Shown piece after piece: positions 26,845-37,682 of a DNA stretch of 64,000 nucleotides. The DNA comes from Augochlora pura (lineage: Eukaryota; Arthropoda; Insecta; Hymenoptera; Halictidae): positions 24,686,898 through 24,750,897 of the forward strand of contig NC_135778.1 in the NCBI RefSeq assembly GCF_028453695.1, written 5' to 3'. Each line of letters starts with the position of its first letter. Position 1 is the first letter of the stretch. A program made the position numbers and the translations under genes. The notes beneath the pieces are model-generated. The model was not told the DNA's origin. It saw only the letters and a list, made by a program, of their open reading frames with translations, and ran no database searches.

Positions 26845-29800
26845 ACATAGTATGTATCCGACTGTCAATTTATACAACTATTTCTTTGTGCGTGCATGTG
26901 TATGTGTTTGCATATTTTTATAAATAAATATGTATATGTATGCTCATACATATATATACATACATTCGTGTACTATGTAAGAAACGTATTTCCATACACA
27001 TTGTCTTCAGACATCATAAAATTAATCACCTCACTCATATTACATATATATCATGATTCCGGACGGTATTGGTCTTAAACCGGGACAGCGGCATAAGGTA
27101 CGGTAGACTGTCTGCTTAGCGTGTACATGAATTAAAGTACTATTGAGGCGGAAATACCTGTTGTAGGAATCATAATAGTCTTTCCTGTCCGTAGGCGGAG
27201 GTCCCAAAGACATAAGCGGCGGTGGGTGACCAGTGACTAGATGCGGCAACAAAGGTGGTATATTATGTTGTGTCGGTTGGTTCCTTATCGGATATCTCTG
27301 TATTGGCCTGTCTCTAGGAGGTAAATCACGCTCTCGATCACGAAATTGATAATCGTGTGCCGGCGAATCATTGTAATAACTATTATAGCCTTCCCTGGGC
27401 TCGCGTGATCTCGGTCGTTCTCTATCACGATCCCTCTCTCTTTGAAATCTAAAACCATTTAGATTTAATTATTAGATAGTTAATTAAATTTTTAGTGTCG
27501 AATTTGAAAATATTTTTAACAGTCTTGTTTAATACACATACCTTAGAGGAGATCTAGCTGGTGAACGATATCTAGAAAGTACTTCTCTGTCACGATCACG
27601 ATCACGGTCGCGATCACGATCGCGTTCTCGATCTCGATCTCGATCCCGATCTCGCTCTCGATCACGTTCACGATCACGGTCACGGTCACGGTCACGGTCA
27701 CGGTCACGATCACGATCACGATCTCGATCGCGTTCTCGATCTCTTTCTCTGTCCCTTTCTCTATCTCGTGACAAAGATAATCTAGGGGACTGACTACGCG
27801 AATACGATCTAGATCTGCAAAGTCACATGTTTTATGCAATGAATGTCAATACACATTTATATGAATTCGAAATGTGGTGGTAATTTGATGTACCTGCTAA
27901 TCGAGAAACTTCCGCTTCTTGACCTACGTTTCGGAGTGCGACTTCGTGCTCGTAAAGGCAAAGGCGATCTCGAAGATCTTCTTTTCGAAGGAGGGCTTCT
28001 TGATCGACTTAATCGAGCCGGAAATGGCGATCTACGACCAAACGATCGTGATCTAGATCTAGTATAACTGCGAGATCTCGATCTTGTTCTGCTTCTCCTT
28101 CTATGTTTTCCAAGCCTTCTATCCCGTTCGTCTTTCTCTCTTAGCATTCGTTCAAATGCTTCTAGAGGATCGTCAATTATACTAAAAAAAGTAAATAAAT
28201 CAATTATACTCAAAACCAAAAATTATATAGATTATGTATCATGTTCGGCAATTTGCTTTATTACAATTTTCTTAGCTTTCTGGAGAAGAAATATTTATGA
28301 AACTGTATCCAGTATGATATTCTTTTGAAAACTACTAACTCACCCAGGTGGATTGCCATTATGTATATTTCTACTTAAACCTGGTGGTGGGGGTTGTAAT
28401 CCTCGATAGCTGACTGAAAGAGAAAAGTAGTAATTAATATATTTGTACAAATTCATAAAATTTAAATAATTACTTACTGTGGTGCATTCCTCTGATCGGT
28501 CGTGGCGGCCCATTGTAGTTTCTAGGTGGTTGCGACGGTCTGTATCCTTGTTGTTGATAAGGAGGCCTTTCATATCGAGGAGGTCCATAGTGAGATCCTT
28601 GTTGATGAGGATACATTGGTATCCGATGACTCATATATGGATCTGGTAGTAATGGTGCATTATGTGGCGGTACATTAGGTGGTGGTTGGTTATAACTTGG
28701 TTGTGGAATACGATCCTCTCCTGGTGGAAACGGTAAAAGAGGTGGTTGATTGCCAGAAGTCGGCACATGTAAATGTGGTTCATCAACCTGAAATATTTGT
28801 ACATATGTGTTACTAATATGATAATAAAACCTCATTTTGCATCAATATATTTTATTGCACAGTGCTAATGTGAAATATGTTACACATACTGTTGGAGTGC
28901 CTGGACGATCTTCAGTTGATCTACGTATGGCACTATCATAATGCATACTAGGAGGATAATGTCCATCATCTGGGGGTAGTCCTTGATAACCTTTTGAAGG
29001 AGGTGGGTTCATTAAATGTGGTAATGGTGCTCCTTGAGAACTATAATCACTATGTTGAGAATGTCTAGGAGACAAGGATCGTCTTCTACTCAATGGTCGC
29101 AAATTTTCAATTCTACGACCACGTTCTCCACTTCTAAATTGTACAATATAAACTTAATAACACATGGAAATTAATAATGTTGAAATTCTACTAATTAAAC
29201 TGTGTTACCTATCACGGTGACCATCTCTGCTAAAACTTCGCCTTCGTTCTCTTGATTGTCTTTCTCCCAAGTACTCATTCTCACGATCTTTCTTTTCCCG
29301 GCTTGGAGGATCACTTCTCTCTCTGTCTCTTTCTGGTGAACTGCCAATAGCAGGTATTGGAAGCAAAGGTTCCGTTCCTGGAGGTGGTGGTACCTCTGTT
29401 TCCTCGTCTGTAGTTAACTTTGTTACAGAATCACTTTGCAAATCAGATTCTGATGTTGATTCAGGGAGAGCTATTACATACAAGTAATATTTAACATAAT
29501 GCTCGGAATTTATTAACAAATATTATTGTATTAAATAATTTTCAATGCTTTCTCTTCACAAAATTGTAAAACTTGGTATTTTGTCTTTCTATTTGAGGTT
29601 AAGTGCAGATGATATCAGCTAGTTCATAAAAATAAATGTAACTTAAACACTATATAACAAAACAAGTTTATGCAAGGAAATTGAACTCATCCAAATGTTA
29701 TAAAATAACCACAATATGCACTGCTACATAAAGAGAAAAACATTTAAACCGGATTTATCGTATATGTCTTTAATGGCGGCGTCTACCCGGCAACTTCAAA

Positions 29801-31753
29801 AAAAGAAAGTGATTTTATATCAAGAATTCATGTTACAAAATTTATTTAATCTGTCTTTTTATTGAAATTCCTTCCTCCGATTTTTAAAAATGTGTGACTA
29901 AATAAAATATTAATTTATATGTTTATTATTGTTTTTATAAATAAATACATCAAATAATAATGAACAGTATTCTAGAAGACCTTTAGTTTTCATCATAATT
30001 AATTTCTTGTGACTGGTATTATAATTATAGACATATTTATAAGTAGTTTATTTTTGCTAAATATTTACCATTTATTTATTGGATTGAAGGAAAATTATGA
30101 ATATTCTATTTAACTCTGCTATATCATCATATTCTCTAATTTCAAAAATTTTCTTAATAAATATTTAAATTTAATAATTGATCCGTAAACATAGAAATTT
30201 TACATTAATACAAAACATAGAAATTACTTATGAAAGTAACTTACTTGGAACTTGTGGTTGTGGCGCAGTGCTAGATGGAAATTGTTGAGGAGCAGAATCA
30301 AAATTTGTTGATTGTAATTCCGTATTTTCTTGAGAAGGCGCACTTGCTCCAACTGAAGCTTGGACAGGTTTGTTTTGATTCAATGTTTGACTTGCAATGT
30401 GTTCAGCTTTTTGTTGATCTACCTGTCTATTTATTTGAGTAGGCTGTCTATACGTTTGTCGTTTTGCATATCCAGTTTCATTCTTAAAATTCATTACAGA
30501 AGTTCGTAAAAATCGGTTGGGTATAAGAGTTTCTGGTGACACATCTTTCTCATTGCAATCTGGACATTCGTGTTCTTCAGATTCTAATAAGAATGTACGG
30601 ATACCTATCGCACAATATACAGAAATGATAAAAACATACAAGATAAAGTATAATCGTTAAATAAAAAAAAAATTACATTCGTCACAAAATGAATTCCCAC
30701 AGCATGGTATCATTACTGTATCAGTCAGAAGATCTTTGCAAATGTTGCATAACAGATCTTCTGGAATTTCAGGTTTTTCCACGGCAGGCTCTGGATCTTG
30801 TGAAAATGGTGGTCGCTCCTTTTTACCTTCTTTGTACGCTTGACTATAGAAATATAAAATATTGTAAATGTTGGTAATATAACGATTTTGTTAAATATTG
30901 AAATATTAAAACTTACTGATCAATGGCTGGAACAGCATATTGGCCAGTAGGAGTCATCATAGCACCAGGAACTCTTGGTCCCTCTACTGGAACCATAAAA
31001 CTTCTAGGAATGCCTGTGCTCTTCTTAATTTCTATGGGTTCCTGATTTGTTCCTAGTGGACAATTCTTTATCCAATGACCAGGTTGATGGCATTTATAAC
31101 AACGATAATTTGCGGGCACATCACCAGTCTGATTGGCTCCACGTATTTTCATGTAACTGTGAAAAACGTTGTTATTATATATTAGCAAATGAATACAAAG
31201 AATTTAAGAAAAATATAATGGGAAAGTTGACCAAATAAACTAAAAATAAGTAATAAGTAATTCTATTGGTTAATTCGTATACTTTGACGGATCGTAGTCT
31301 TGGGTTGACTGAGTCATCATGGCACGAATTTTGTCCTCTTCAGAGCCATCAAGTCGTGTAAGATCTACAGTTCGACCAAGATTTGCTTCATCCTTTAAAT
31401 TACTAAATGAAGGAGTTTCATTTCTATCCCATGATCGTTTTTGTTGTACAGTCAATGGGACTCTGGCAACAATAAGGCTAGTATTCTTTGCAATCAAGGC
31501 ATTATCATCTGTGTAATCTAAAAATTTAATATAACATTGTGTCAACTTCAACATTTCGTGTGATAAAAACATGTATGATATATTTACCTTCTTTTGTTTG
31601 CGCATTTGTTATTTGTAAATCAAAATCTGTATTTTTTCCTATACGTTTCTGATGGAAAATAGCTTTCTTCAAATCCGCTACAGAAATATGTAATCCATCA
31701 AAGGACACAGTGTCATAGTCCAAAGTGGACTTAAATTTATAATGTACTGACAT
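19803..31753 (-). CDS. RBBP6: RBBP6 / snama E3 ubiquitin ligase and mRNA 3'-processing factor
   Basis: Fifteen exons join in phase: 31753-31588, 31517-31283, 31156-30917, 30843-30677, 30604-30245, 29470-29209, 29133-28890, 28787-28478, 28413-28344, 28181-27894, 27814-27542, 27448-27158, 22946-22704, 22599-22366 and 22242-19803, giving about 1940 residues. Domain order: DWNN ubiquitin-like domain (about 1-76, starts MSVHYKFKSTLDYDTVSFDG); CCHC zinc knuckle (C153, C156, H161, C166); RING/U-box (from C246, CNICKDLLTDTVMIPC to HECPDC); Pro-rich PPPG segments; RS- and RD-rich tracts; and a long Lys/Glu/Ser-rich tail. RBBP6 (yeast Mpe1, fly snama) activates pre-mRNA cleavage in CPSF and acts as an E3 ligase (p53, YB-1 in vertebrates). 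Intron 12 is 4.2 kb while most others are 70-150 bp. A UTR acceptor lies near 31772. Confidence 0.95.
22947..27157 (-). other. Large RBBP6 intron, no nested gene seen
   Basis: This is the only multi-kilobase intron of the gene. It separates the RS/RD-rich exons from the lysine-rich tail exons. I see no conserved ORF on either strand. It holds an AT microsatellite at about 26803-26840. Confidence 0.6.
26803..26840. repeat. (AT)n microsatellite
   Basis: An alternating AT run inside the large RBBP6 intron, with TATACATA interruptions on each side. Confidence 0.85.
27585..27770 (-). repeat. Hexanucleotide repeat coding Arg-Asp tract in RBBP6
   Basis: Tandem imperfect hexamers (CGATCA, CGGTCA and CGATCT on the + strand) encode alternating RD/RE dipeptides in RBBP6 exon 11 (about residues 795-855). 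The central block is a pure CGGTCA run (27675-27704). RD-rich tracts are typical of splicing-related proteins. The unit preserves frame when it expands by whole hexamers. Confidence 0.85.
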
Positions 31754-33716
31754 TTTTGTTATTTATATATCCTGTGAACAAATAATGAAATATTTCCTTC
31801 CTGAATGATGAGAGTAAATAACATCATTTTTTAATTATTTCACTATATTTCTAATATTATTTAAGTTGAAAAGAAAACTTTTGTACTATCAATTTTACTC
31901 TTAATATTTTATGGTAAAATATGTGATATAAAGTAAAATACCAATAACGTATCAAAATGAATAATATGTTAAATTACATTATAATAAGAATTTATGGTAT
32001 TTAATATTGTTGTATACAAAATTTATTACTCTGAAAATATATAGTTATCATTAATTTATCAATGTTCTGAAATAGAGAAGTTTGATTCTCATTTATAATA
32101 TATAACATTCTTGTTTACTTTCATGTGTTTTTACTAAAAGAATGCTAACTGAATCTACTTTATATTTTACACAATATTCGCATACACGCACACACACATA
32201 CCACTATGTATATTACTAAATTTTTTTGTGTATAACTGTTTCAAAATGTGTTAAACATTTGTACATAAAACTCTCAAATCTTTCAAAAGAAAGTCAACGT
32301 ATAAACTGAATGAAATACGTATACAAAGCAAGCATAGTAAGACCACATCAAATGCAGACAAATAGTCTCTTTTTGTCACAATAGGTTAGTAGAATTAGGT
32401 ATACAATACAATGAAATGTTGAACATCAGCTAATTACGAATATATTAAAATTATGTGAAAGATCACGGTAAGTTACTTTGGAATAAGTAAAAACAAGAAT
32501 AAATGTGCAATTATTACCTATTAACAAGTACTCACTACAAAATGAGTAAATTCAAATTCTGCAAGCGACAAACGTATTTTCATGGAGAACATACAAAAAT
32601 GATTCCCGACTTCTGACATGTTGTGAGGTGTAATAAATTTTCTGTAACGTCTCTCGGGAATCTCAGAATCATCAGATATATAACCTATACACACACACGC
32701 GTGTACTAATTCTGATAAAAGTGAGGCACTGCGAACAAAACACTGGAATCGCAAATCTGAAAAACACCAATTGACTATATAATTCAACCGTGAGTGTAGC
32801 AGAGACGAACAGACATTGAATTCATAGATGGCACAATCAATAGCGCATACACGAATAGACGAAATAGTTGTCCACTTTATTCCAATTTCCCCAAATACAC
32901 TAACCAAAACTATAGCATATATTAGAAGCGAAACTCCTGTTGGGATTGGTGATACTTGTGTTCCCAAATTTTTGTCATTTTCTCTAGATTAATTAAAGAT
33001 GAAAAAATATTTAAAAAAGTTAAAAAACGTGGTAATTTATGGAAAGCATTTTTGTTTTGTCATATATATAATTAAATGTTTTTACAGATTTAACAAGAAT
33101 CATATATTTATTTTATAGATGTTAAGAAATTTAATTCCAATTTATGTTAGTACATTTTGAAGTTGTGTTCATGGTGTTGGAACTTGTGTACGCATGCGTA
33201 GTAGATATAAGTAGTTCCAAGTCATTCAAATGAATGTACTTGCAAACGCATGCGTTGTAGAAATTATTTCTTGAAAAATGGCGGGATTTTGCTTTCGCAA
33301 GTATCCTCTGTAACAAAATGAAAGCACGTACTACTATATCATCATATTCTATGATCGAATTACAACGCTGTGATCGCATGTGTGATTATTATGTAATTAC
33401 ACTTTGTAATTAATTTACTATTTTCGCGCATATTTTCTTCCAATCATTATATTATTTTTTCAGCTTTTTAAAACACAAATAATTACGTTAAAATATGTAT
33501 AACGACAATTAAAAAGAAATGTAATTACTTTATTTATATATTACAAAATATATTATTTTATCTATAATGTTTTATATTCTAATATCACAGTCAATTTAAT
33601 ATAAAACTTTAAGTCTAAATTAAAGCTACTTATAATGTTTGTGAAATACCAAAACTTAAATTTTGCAAGATACTATTCATAAATAATAAATCTTGAATAA
33701 ACCACAATGCTTGAAA
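31754..33716. other. RBBP6 upstream flank
   Basis: The 5' UTR of RBBP6 probably starts with an exon upstream of a GTGAGT donor near 32536 (minus strand) and continues at about 31772. An open frame of 148 codons at 32967-32521 (-) has no recognisable domain and overlaps this putative UTR, so I do not call it a gene. The rest is AT-rich and featureless. Confidence 0.45.
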
Positions 33717-34527
33717 TTAAATATTATTCCTCATTTTTAATAGTCTTTCTTTTATCCTTTTTAATGTTTCCATGTCAGAGGGTGAGATTTCTTCATTTTT
33801 CTTCAAAAATGAAATAACACAGTCCAGACTTTCCACTGCTTTTAAAGGTGAAATTTCATTTTGTATTTGTTGATCGTTCTTCATGTCTACTGTAAAGAAA
33901 ATAACTGAATGTATATATTTTATAATATGTACAACAAAGTACATTGTTCAGAAATACATACCAATTTCATCATTGAATGGATTTTCTATGGTTTCAATGA
34001 TTTTTTTATCAGTAAGAATTGGTTGGCTATCAGCATGAATCCACTTGTTGATTTGCTCCAATGTAATATTTTCATAATATGAAATCTTTTTACATATTTC
34101 ATGGATATATTCGGAATTGAAATGATCAATACTATCATCAATCTTAACTGGCATGTTTAATAATGGTTTCCAACAATTATAAATTATTTCTTCCGTGATA
34201 TCATCCCAAGATTCACTGATCAAATCAATGGCATGTTTAATATTAAATGAGCGTATTGCTCCATTGTATTCAATTCCCTCAGCTTGGGCATTTATCACAA
34301 ATGCCAATAATTTTGTTTTATATCTCCGTTTTATAGCTTCGATTATGCCTTGATGAAGAGGTGGAATAATTGGTATCACATTGGATGGGAAAAAAATTGC
34401 TCGAATTCCATTTACAGTTAAGACATCTGTTAATGAATGTGATTTGGTATTATCCAGTAATATAATTGCTTTTTTCGGTAAACCTCTCGAATTTAAAAAA
34501 GTCCGAACATTAGGTATAAACTGTTCT

Positions 34528-34531
34528 TTAA
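34528..34531. other. TTAA target duplication, left side of piggyBac
   Basis: TTAA directly precedes the CCCCTTCGC end of the element. It matches the TTAA at 36703-36706, the invariable piggyBac target duplication. Confidence 0.9.
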
Positions 34532-34693
34532 CCCCTTCGCTCTCACGGACGTGTTTTCACGCGACGTCGATACCGTTCGTATAAGGTCACAGACGCGTTA
34601 TCACGCGACGAATTGCTGCTTCCGCGGTGCCACGGACGTGTATACACGCGACGCAATGCCGTTCGTGCGGTGCCACGGACGTGTATACACGCG
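34532..34693 (+). repeat. Left terminal inverted repeat of piggyBac element
   Basis: It matches the reverse complement of 36541-36702 over about 162 bp with about four mismatches. It is GC-rich compared with its surroundings. It is made of a degenerate 43-44 bp tandem unit beginning CACGGACGTG, with units starting at 34544, 34588 and 34631. A further unit starts at 34674 and extends past the repeat, so the left end has one more copy than the right. Confidence 0.9.
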
Positions 34694-34832
34694 ACACAAT
34701 GCCGTTCGTGCGATGCTGCACACGACATATCTCGCGTGTTTCTATATTTGATTAAGTACTTTAATTCGAAAAATTATTAATTCTGGAAACGGTATAGTTA
34801 AAGAAAAACATTGATTTCAGGATAATTTAAAT

Positions 34833-36452
34833 TTATTGTTTCTGTGTGTGATACAATTCGAAACATGGAACTGCACATAACGCAACATCACAATTTACAC
34901 AATGGTATCGTGTTTCTTTACGGATACATTTTATTTTGCACCATACGCAACGCCTCATGGGATGATTTTTTGTATTTGTTGGTGGTAATTTTTTCAGGAA
35001 ACATCTGGAGTGCAGACGAAGTGGATGCAAATAATTTCTTTTCCCTTTTTGATAACAATTTTTCTTTGGATTGTGGTACTTTTCCAGTAATCCCAATATT
35101 AAATCTTCTTTTACTTCATGGATACTTTTTTTCTTTTCATGAAGACAGTTCCATATGGCAAGGGAATTACAAATTGCGATATCTAGTAGATAAAAGAAAT
35201 ATTTTTTATACCATTTTAAAGTTTTCCTATATGACTCATACCCATGTAAAATTTGGTCTGTATAGTTAACCGCACCCATGTGTATATTATAATCTAAAAT
35301 TATATTTGGTTTTTTAATGTATTGTCCTGTACTATAATCAATTTTTTCAGTGGTTACCAACTGTGGGGTATGTAAGGTGCTGAGAACCGATACCGGTCTT
35401 TTGTCTTTCCACACACAAAATACCATAAATCTATTGTAACGCACCAACATCTCACTCTTGTTCAAACTTTTTATATTTTTAACTTTTTCGTCGCACGGCA
35501 AGCCTTTTCTGTTCATTCGAACGGTGCCACAAGCATGTGTCTTGTATTGACATAATTTTTCAAATAAAGCTGGAGAAGTATACCAGTTGTCAAGATAAAT
35601 GATTCGCCCTTCATTTAATAAATTTCTTGACAAATCCATTACGATAGCGCCAGACTTTCCTAATAATGTGGATTTTCTTCCGTCTAATTCGCGTCCACTA
35701 TATAATTTCAAATTATAAACATATCCCGTCTCTGATTCGGCTAAAATAAATGATTTTAAACCGAATCTTGCACGTTTACTACATATATATTGTTTGAAAG
35801 AAAGTCTGCCTTTCCATAGTAGTAAACTTTCGTCAACAGCTATGTGCTGTCTTGGCCGATATGCCATTTGGAAACGGTGTATTAACATGTCAATCACTGG
35901 CTGTATTTTTTTTGCTTTTTGATTTTCATTATTATTCTGATCTGCACTAGCAAAATGCAGAAATCGCAGAATATTTAAAAACTTTTTTTTTGACATAATT
36001 TGTCTTGTAAACACAAAATTGTATATTGGATTTGTATTCCAGTACATAGATAGTTTCGGTAACCGAACTATACCCATATGTACAATAATGGCAAAAAAAC
36101 AATACAAATCTTGATTGGAAATATGAAAATAGGATCTCGAAAAACCTTGTTGCCGTATATACTTGTTACTCTCCTCTACAATTAGATCTACAAGTTCTTT
36201 ACAAAAGAAAAATTCAAAAATGGAAAGAGGAGAACTGTTTTCCGATATACCGGATGACTGTAGTACACCGCTATGTATGTCGGTATAACTAAAAACTTGT
36301 GGTTCAAAGTTTGTTGTAGAACTGGGAATATTCCATTTTCTTTTAGTAATTAAATTTTTCCATCTTTCGGACAATGAAACGTTATCGTCACTTACACTAC
36401 TTTCGCTATCACTATCGCTGTCACTTACGATACGATTTCTAATTCTCCGCAT
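34833..36452 (-). CDS. piggyBac transposase
   Basis: Open frame of 539 residues. Features in order: acidic Ser/Asp-rich N-terminus; DDE_Tnp_1_7 domain with Asp207 (IAVDESLLLWKGRLSFKQYI), Asp288 (IIYLDNWYTSPALFEKL) and the region normally written VDxxDQ, here VNYTDQ (Asn396, Asp399); and a C-terminal cysteine-rich domain (RRCVWCK, HCVNCD, CAVPC). The transposase excises and inserts the element at TTAA without a footprint. The length fits the family (about 550-600). The usual third catalytic Asp appears to be Asn in my manual alignment, with the neighbouring Asp kept, so activity is uncertain. It reads in the same direction as the interrupted Tigger gene. Confidence 0.93.
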   Translation of the reverse strand: MRRIRNRIVSDSDSDSESSVSDDNVSLSERWKNLITKRKWNIPSSTTNFEPQVFSYTDIHSGVLQSSGISENSSPLSIFEFFFCKELVDLIVEESNKYIRQQGFSRSYFHISNQDLYCFFAIIVHMGIVRLPKLSMYWNTNPIYNFVFTRQIMSKKKFLNILRFLHFASADQNNNENQKAKKIQPVIDMLIHRFQMAYRPRQHIAVDESLLLWKGRLSFKQYICSKRARFGLKSFILAESETGYVYNLKLYSGRELDGRKSTLLGKSGAIVMDLSRNLLNEGRIIYLDNWYTSPALFEKLCQYKTHACGTVRMNRKGLPCDEKVKNIKSLNKSEMLVRYNRFMVFCVWKDKRPVSVLSTLHTPQLVTTEKIDYSTGQYIKKPNIILDYNIHMGAVNYTDQILHGYESYRKTLKWYKKYFFYLLDIAICNSLAIWNCLHEKKKSIHEVKEDLILGLLEKYHNPKKNCYQKGKRNYLHPLRLHSRCFLKKLPPTNTKNHPMRRCVWCKIKCIRKETRYHCVNCDVALCAVPCFELYHTQKQ

Positions 36453-36540
36453 GATGGTCTACTCCCGTGAACAATTAAACAGGAACTAACTGAAACGATA
36501 TAGAAATAAGCGGTGTCCTCAGACGGAGCAAAGTCAATCC

Positions 36541-36702
36541 CGCGTGTTTACACGTCCGTGGCACCGCACGAACGGCATTGTGTCGCGTGTATACACGTCC
36601 GTGGCACCGCGGAAGCGGCAATTCGTCGCGTGATAACGCGTCTGTGACCTTATACGAACGGTATCGACGTCGCGTGAAAACACGTCCGTGAGAGCGAAGT
36701 GG
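36541..36702 (-). repeat. Right terminal inverted repeat of piggyBac element
   Basis: Reverse-complement partner of 34532-34693. It carries the same CACGGACGTG-type tandem unit, with three full copies plus a partial one. The transposase start codon lies about 90 bases inside it. Confidence 0.9.
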
Positions 36703-36706
36703 TTAA
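36703..36706. other. TTAA target duplication, right side of piggyBac
   Basis: TTAA abuts the CCACTTCGC end of the element and continues into the Tigger coding sequence (ERWFK region). In copy 2 the same site has a single TTAA (near 38290), the pre-insertion state. Confidence 0.9.
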
Positions 36707-37682
36707 ACCATCTTTCAAAAATTGTAGTACTCAAACAGGCATTTGTTTCATTTATATAAATTACAGGTGATAGTCGGGATGCTAAATCTTTTCGTACTCT
36801 TGGTTTGGGATAGTGTCCAATAACTAATAATGGAATTTTCAATGAACCATTAGCATTACAGCATGTTAGTAAAGTCAACCTCTCCTTAATTTTGTTATAC
36901 CTTGGAAATGAGTGCTCTGTCTTGATAACTGAAGTCTCATCTGGCATCATTTTGAAATAGAGTTCAGTTATATCAGCATTAAATATCTGATCTAAGGTTA
37001 CTTGTTCAGTTTTTATTAATTTTGCTATTTCTTTCTTAAATTGATCAACTTCTTCTGAATTTTTGGATAAGTGTCCCTCTGAAGTTGCTACAAAACGGAT
37101 ACCATTCTTCTGTTTCCAGTGTCGAAACCATCCATCACTTGCTTTGAAGGTTTCCATGCCACCAAATTCTTTAAACAATTCTAGAGCTTTCGCTAAGGAA
37201 AGTTTTTACAATTAAAGCTACACAATTCTATGCAAAAAAGATTTAATGACAAGCTGTAAAGGGAAAATTAAAATGTACCTTTCACATCTGAAATACTGAT
37301 TGAGTTCTTTCGTTTCTTTTCATCATAAAACCAAACGGTCAACGCTTTGTTTACTTTTTCAACAGGAGACAGACGTACACGTTTTGAATAAGTGGACAGA
37401 CTATGCTTTTCTAATGTTTCCCTGTCACGAATCCACTTTCTTACGACACTTTCATGAACATTATATTCAATAGCTATTGCTCTTATAGAAGCACCTGCAT
37501 CAATTTTGTTTACTGCTTCCAATTTGTCTTGCAGTGACCAATTTTTATATGTTCTCTGTTTCTTAACATTTGCACAACAATTATAGCTGCTCAATAGATA
37601 GGAACCCTTTAAGTGACTATGAGGAACACCTCGCGCACATAGGTATTAATAATACATGCACGTCATCTTGTTTTCTTTCTAG

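Larger units (their letters stand above)
34532..36702 (-). mobile_element. piggyBac-family DNA transposon, apparently full length
   Basis: The 2171-bp element is bounded by TTAA on both sides and by about 162-bp terminal inverted repeats that differ at only about four positions. It contains one intact 539-codon transposase on the minus strand. Its ends (CCCCTTCGCTCTCACGG and CCACTTCGCTCTCACGG) fit the CC-start of piggyBac ends. It sits inside the DDE exon of the copy 1 Tigger gene. Near-identical repeats and an open transposase suggest a recent insertion (inference). Confidence 0.95.
33717..37594 (-). pseudogene. Tigger/pogo-like (jerky-like) transposase, copy 1, split by piggyBac
   Basis: Segments on the minus strand: CENP-B-like helix-turn-helix exon (about 37594-37279), DDE exon part 1 (37192-36703), the piggyBac insertion, DDE exon part 2 (34531-33962), and a small last exon (33889-33717, ends KMRNNI). 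Leaving out the insert and one TTAA, the DDE exon joins in frame and ends in the expected phase. The first catalytic Asp is present (NADITELYF) and so is the second (LLDNTKSHS). The third is His (PPLHQG instead of PLDQG). No in-frame ATG precedes the DNA-binding region; the 5' end is fused to what is non-coding flank in copy 2. Lost start, lost catalytic residue and insertion all indicate a dead gene. The family is Tc1/mariner superfamily, pogo/Tigger clade. Confidence 0.88.

Noticed and set aside
32521..32967. 148-codon open frame on the minus strand upstream of RBBP6
   Set aside because: No domain or family pattern, Cys/Ile-rich random-like composition, and it overlaps a likely RBBP6 5' UTR exon with a GTGAGT donor inside.
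34543..34751. Short frames reading through the piggyBac terminal repeats
   Set aside because: They arise from the GC-rich tandem units and end in the element; the frame at 36534-37178 is the split Tigger gene reading into the repeat.
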